A stretch of DNA of 64,000 bases from Candidatus Bathyarchaeota archaeon (GTDB lineage Archaea; Thermoproteota; Bathyarchaeia; 40CM-2-53-6): the NCBI GenBank assembly GCA_005888735.1, contig VBBN01000036.1, positions 55,053 through 119,052 of the forward strand, written 5' to 3'. The position numbers and the translations under genes were made by a program. Under the pieces are notes generated by a model, which was not told the origin of the DNA, ran no database searches, and saw only the letters and a program-made list of their open reading frames with translations. Numbering within the stretch: the first letter of the stretch is position 1; the number at the start of each line of letters is the position of its first letter. Positions 62,440-64,000 of this stretch are shown here, one piece after another.

Positions 62440-63531
62440 CTAGAGGCTTACGAACGTACTTTCGCCGACGACAAAGCGTCGCCCACTAGGCTTATGGTTA
62501 CCGTTTGAGACAATCTTCGAATCCTTTCCAATGATACTGTCCACAATCCGTTCGTGACAATCGATGACCGCCCCATCCAGGACAATGCTATTCTCAATCT
62601 CTGCCCTGGTAATCCGGACTCGGCTCCCCACTGACGTATAAGGCCCGATGTACGCATTCAGGCCAATCTCTGAATCCTCTCCCACAACGACCGGGCCCCG
62701 CAAAGTCGCCCCCTTCCTCACAACCGATCCCTCTCCAATTGCCACACTGCCCGCGACGCTGGCGCCTTCTTCCACCTTGCCTCGAGTTGACGGCTTCAGG
62801 TCGCTCAGGACCAGTTGATTCGCCTCCAAAATGTCCTCAGGACGTCCGGTGTCCTTCCACCAGCCTGTAATCTCGTGAAACGTAATCGTCCCACCCGCGT
62901 CCAGTAGGTTCTGAATTGCCTCTGTAATCTCCAGCTCATTCCTCCAGCTCGGCTTCAATCGTCGAATCGCGTCAAAAATGGTTGACCGGAAAAAGTAGAC
63001 GCCTGCCAGCGCAAGGTCGCTGATGTACTCTTTCGGCTTCTCGACAAGCTTGACAATCTTCCCGTGATTAATCTGCACGACTCCAAAACGGCTCGGGTCC
63101 CGGACTCGGCTCAACAAGACAGTCGCGTCAGCCTTCGACTTTTCGAAATCCTTGGCGAGCGATGGAATACTCTCCTTCAACAGATTGTCTCCGAGGTGGA
63201 CGATGAACGGGTCCTCGCCCACGAAATCCTCGGAGATGAGAACCCCGTGCGCGATGCCGAGAGGGTCAGGTTGTGAAATGTACCTGATGCTCACGCCAAA
63301 CTTGGACCCGTCACCCATCGACTCTCTGATCCCCTCGTGCAACGGACCAAGAACAACCCCGATCTCTCGAATTCCGGCGGCTCTAAGCTGGTCGAAGCCG
63401 TACATCAACATGGGCTTGTTCGCAATAGGGAGCATGTGCTTGTTCCCCGTATACGTCAACGGGCGCAGCCGTGTTCCGTGCCCCCCGGCTAATAGCAAGC
63501 CCTTCAAACCCAGACGACCTAGTCGAAGCAT
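62440..63531 (-). CDS. rmlA: Glucose-1-phosphate thymidylyltransferase with left-handed beta-helix tail
   Basis: 363 residues. Nucleotidyl-transferase core GGHGTRLRPLT (16-26), YISQPDPLGIAHG, and HLGDNLL with the metal aspartate, then a hexapeptide-repeat C-terminal domain (about 250-345, with GEGSVVRKGATLRGPVVVGE). The long, hexapeptide-tailed form occurs in archaea and is often called glucose-1-phosphate thymidylyl/uridylyltransferase. Makes dTDP-glucose, feeding RmlB/C/D. ATG at 63531. Confidence 0.88.
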   Translation of the reverse strand: MLRLGRLGLKGLLLAGGHGTRLRPLTYTGNKHMLPIANKPMLMYGFDQLRAAGIREIGVVLGPLHEGIRESMGDGSKFGVSIRYISQPDPLGIAHGVLISEDFVGEDPFIVHLGDNLLKESIPSLAKDFEKSKADATVLLSRVRDPSRFGVVQINHGKIVKLVEKPKEYISDLALAGVYFFRSTIFDAIRRLKPSWRNELEITEAIQNLLDAGGTITFHEITGWWKDTGRPEDILEANQLVLSDLKPSTRGKVEEGASVAGSVAIGEGSVVRKGATLRGPVVVGEDSEIGLNAYIGPYTSVGSRVRITRAEIENSIVLDGAVIDCHERIVDSIIGKDSKIVSNGNHKPSGRRFVVGESTFVSL

Positions 63532-63626
63532 GAGCCCGAAGAGTGCCTGAATAAATGAGTTCGGCTACTTTGGAAACTGACCCGGCCGCCGGGAGCGAAG
63601 ACGTAGTATTCTTACGTGTCGAGTTC

Positions 63627-64000
63627 CTAGGCGAGCCCCGGAGTCACTTGAAGAGTGTCAACATAGTAGACCCCAGGCTCCCCAGCCTCAAGAAGCAGTG
63701 AACAGTCCACGGTGAGCGGTGTCGCCCACCTCTGAGCTCTCCACTCCGCCTGGGGGTCAACTGACATCCAAGTCCAGGCCAAGGCCTGGACTGGAACTGT
63801 CACAGTCGTGTTCTCTGCATAGGACGCCACGGTCCTCTGGCCGACGGAGTCGGAGAAAACGTAGAACATGGTGTGAATCCCGTTAGTAAACCGTAGTCCG
63901 AACAGGACATTGGCAGAGGTGTCTGTCTGGAAGGACTGGTAGGCGAGAAGGGTCAGGTTTGTCGCGTTGAAGAAAACAGTCTGGGAGAGGAGCAATTGTT
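63627..64000 (-). CDS. Secreted-type protein, fragment at right edge
   Basis: About 124 residues of a gene open to the window end. Sequence is strand-rich and hydrophobic/aromatic (FYVFSDSVGQRTVASY, AGEPGVYYVDTLQVTPGLA), like a carbohydrate-binding or LamG-type domain. No start within the window; the rest is outside. Orientation and codon use agree with the surface proteins. Confidence 0.55.
   Translation of the reverse strand, partial: QLLLSQTVFFNATNLTLLAYQSFQTDTSANVLFGLRFTNGIHTMFYVFSDSVGQRTVASYAENTTVTVPVQALAWTWMSVDPQAEWRAQRWATPLTVDCSLLLEAGEPGVYYVDTLQVTPGLA

Overview
This window looks like archaeal chromosome from the Thermoproteota (TACK) side. It carries orc1/cdc6, MCM, a GINS subunit, both clamp-loader subunits, a Hel308-type helicase, deoxyhypusine synthase, an archaeal-order ribosomal protein operon (uL22 to uL30 with eS4, eL32 and eL19) and a TATA-driven, often leaderless promoter style. 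A eukaryote-like topoisomerase IB suggests the Thaumarchaeota/Bathyarchaeota neighbourhood. That placement is inference; nothing here fixes the class. TTG and GTG starts are common.

Layout. 1-3.5 kb: start of radA and a three-gene cassette of two-helix membrane proteins, two with long Pro/Ser-rich tails. 3.5-9 kb: topoisomerase IB, a NitT/TauT-type ABC transporter with fused double permease and a separate AAA-associated C-terminal domain protein, and a rhomboid protease. 9.1 kb: an interrupted tRNA gene. 9.5-14.2 kb: membrane proteins, an asparagine-synthetase-like gene without the glutaminase cysteine, purB. 14.2-24.2 kb: replication and repair block (rfcL-rfcS, divergent GINS-MCM-Hel308); MCM holds two inteins. 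24.3-31.2 kb: inositol-phosphate synthase, deoxyhypusine synthase, an AN1-like zinc-finger gene, a frameshifted winged-helix gene, orc1/cdc6, and a KaiC-like ATPase operon. 31.4-39.3 kb: ribosomal operon, lacking the usual genes on both sides, followed by hsp20. 40.6-64 kb: an accessory cell-surface island: a decayed surface protein, glycosyltransferases, FkbM and C-methyltransferases, NDP-sugar enzymes (RmlA, RmlC-like, RmlD, epimerase, a 4,6-dehydratase with a PLP 3-dehydratase), a 960-residue surface protein and a Tat-exported beta-helix protein.

The strongest unexplained signal is a duplicated non-coding element. A copy on the minus strand just upstream of orc1/cdc6 (28681-29036) matches a plus-strand copy after hsp20 (39938-40540). 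Both have a similar head of about 106 nt and a colinear tail of about 206 nt, with hairpins kept through paired changes, around a middle of very different length. I read it as a structured RNA family or a duplicated replication-associated element.

Several genes here carry single or compensating frameshifts (winged-helix regulator, DegT-fold dehydratase, KaiC tail, pilin-like fragment, surface-protein pseudogene). Some are probably true decay in the accessory island; others, at homopolymers or with intact flanking reading frames, may be assembly errors.
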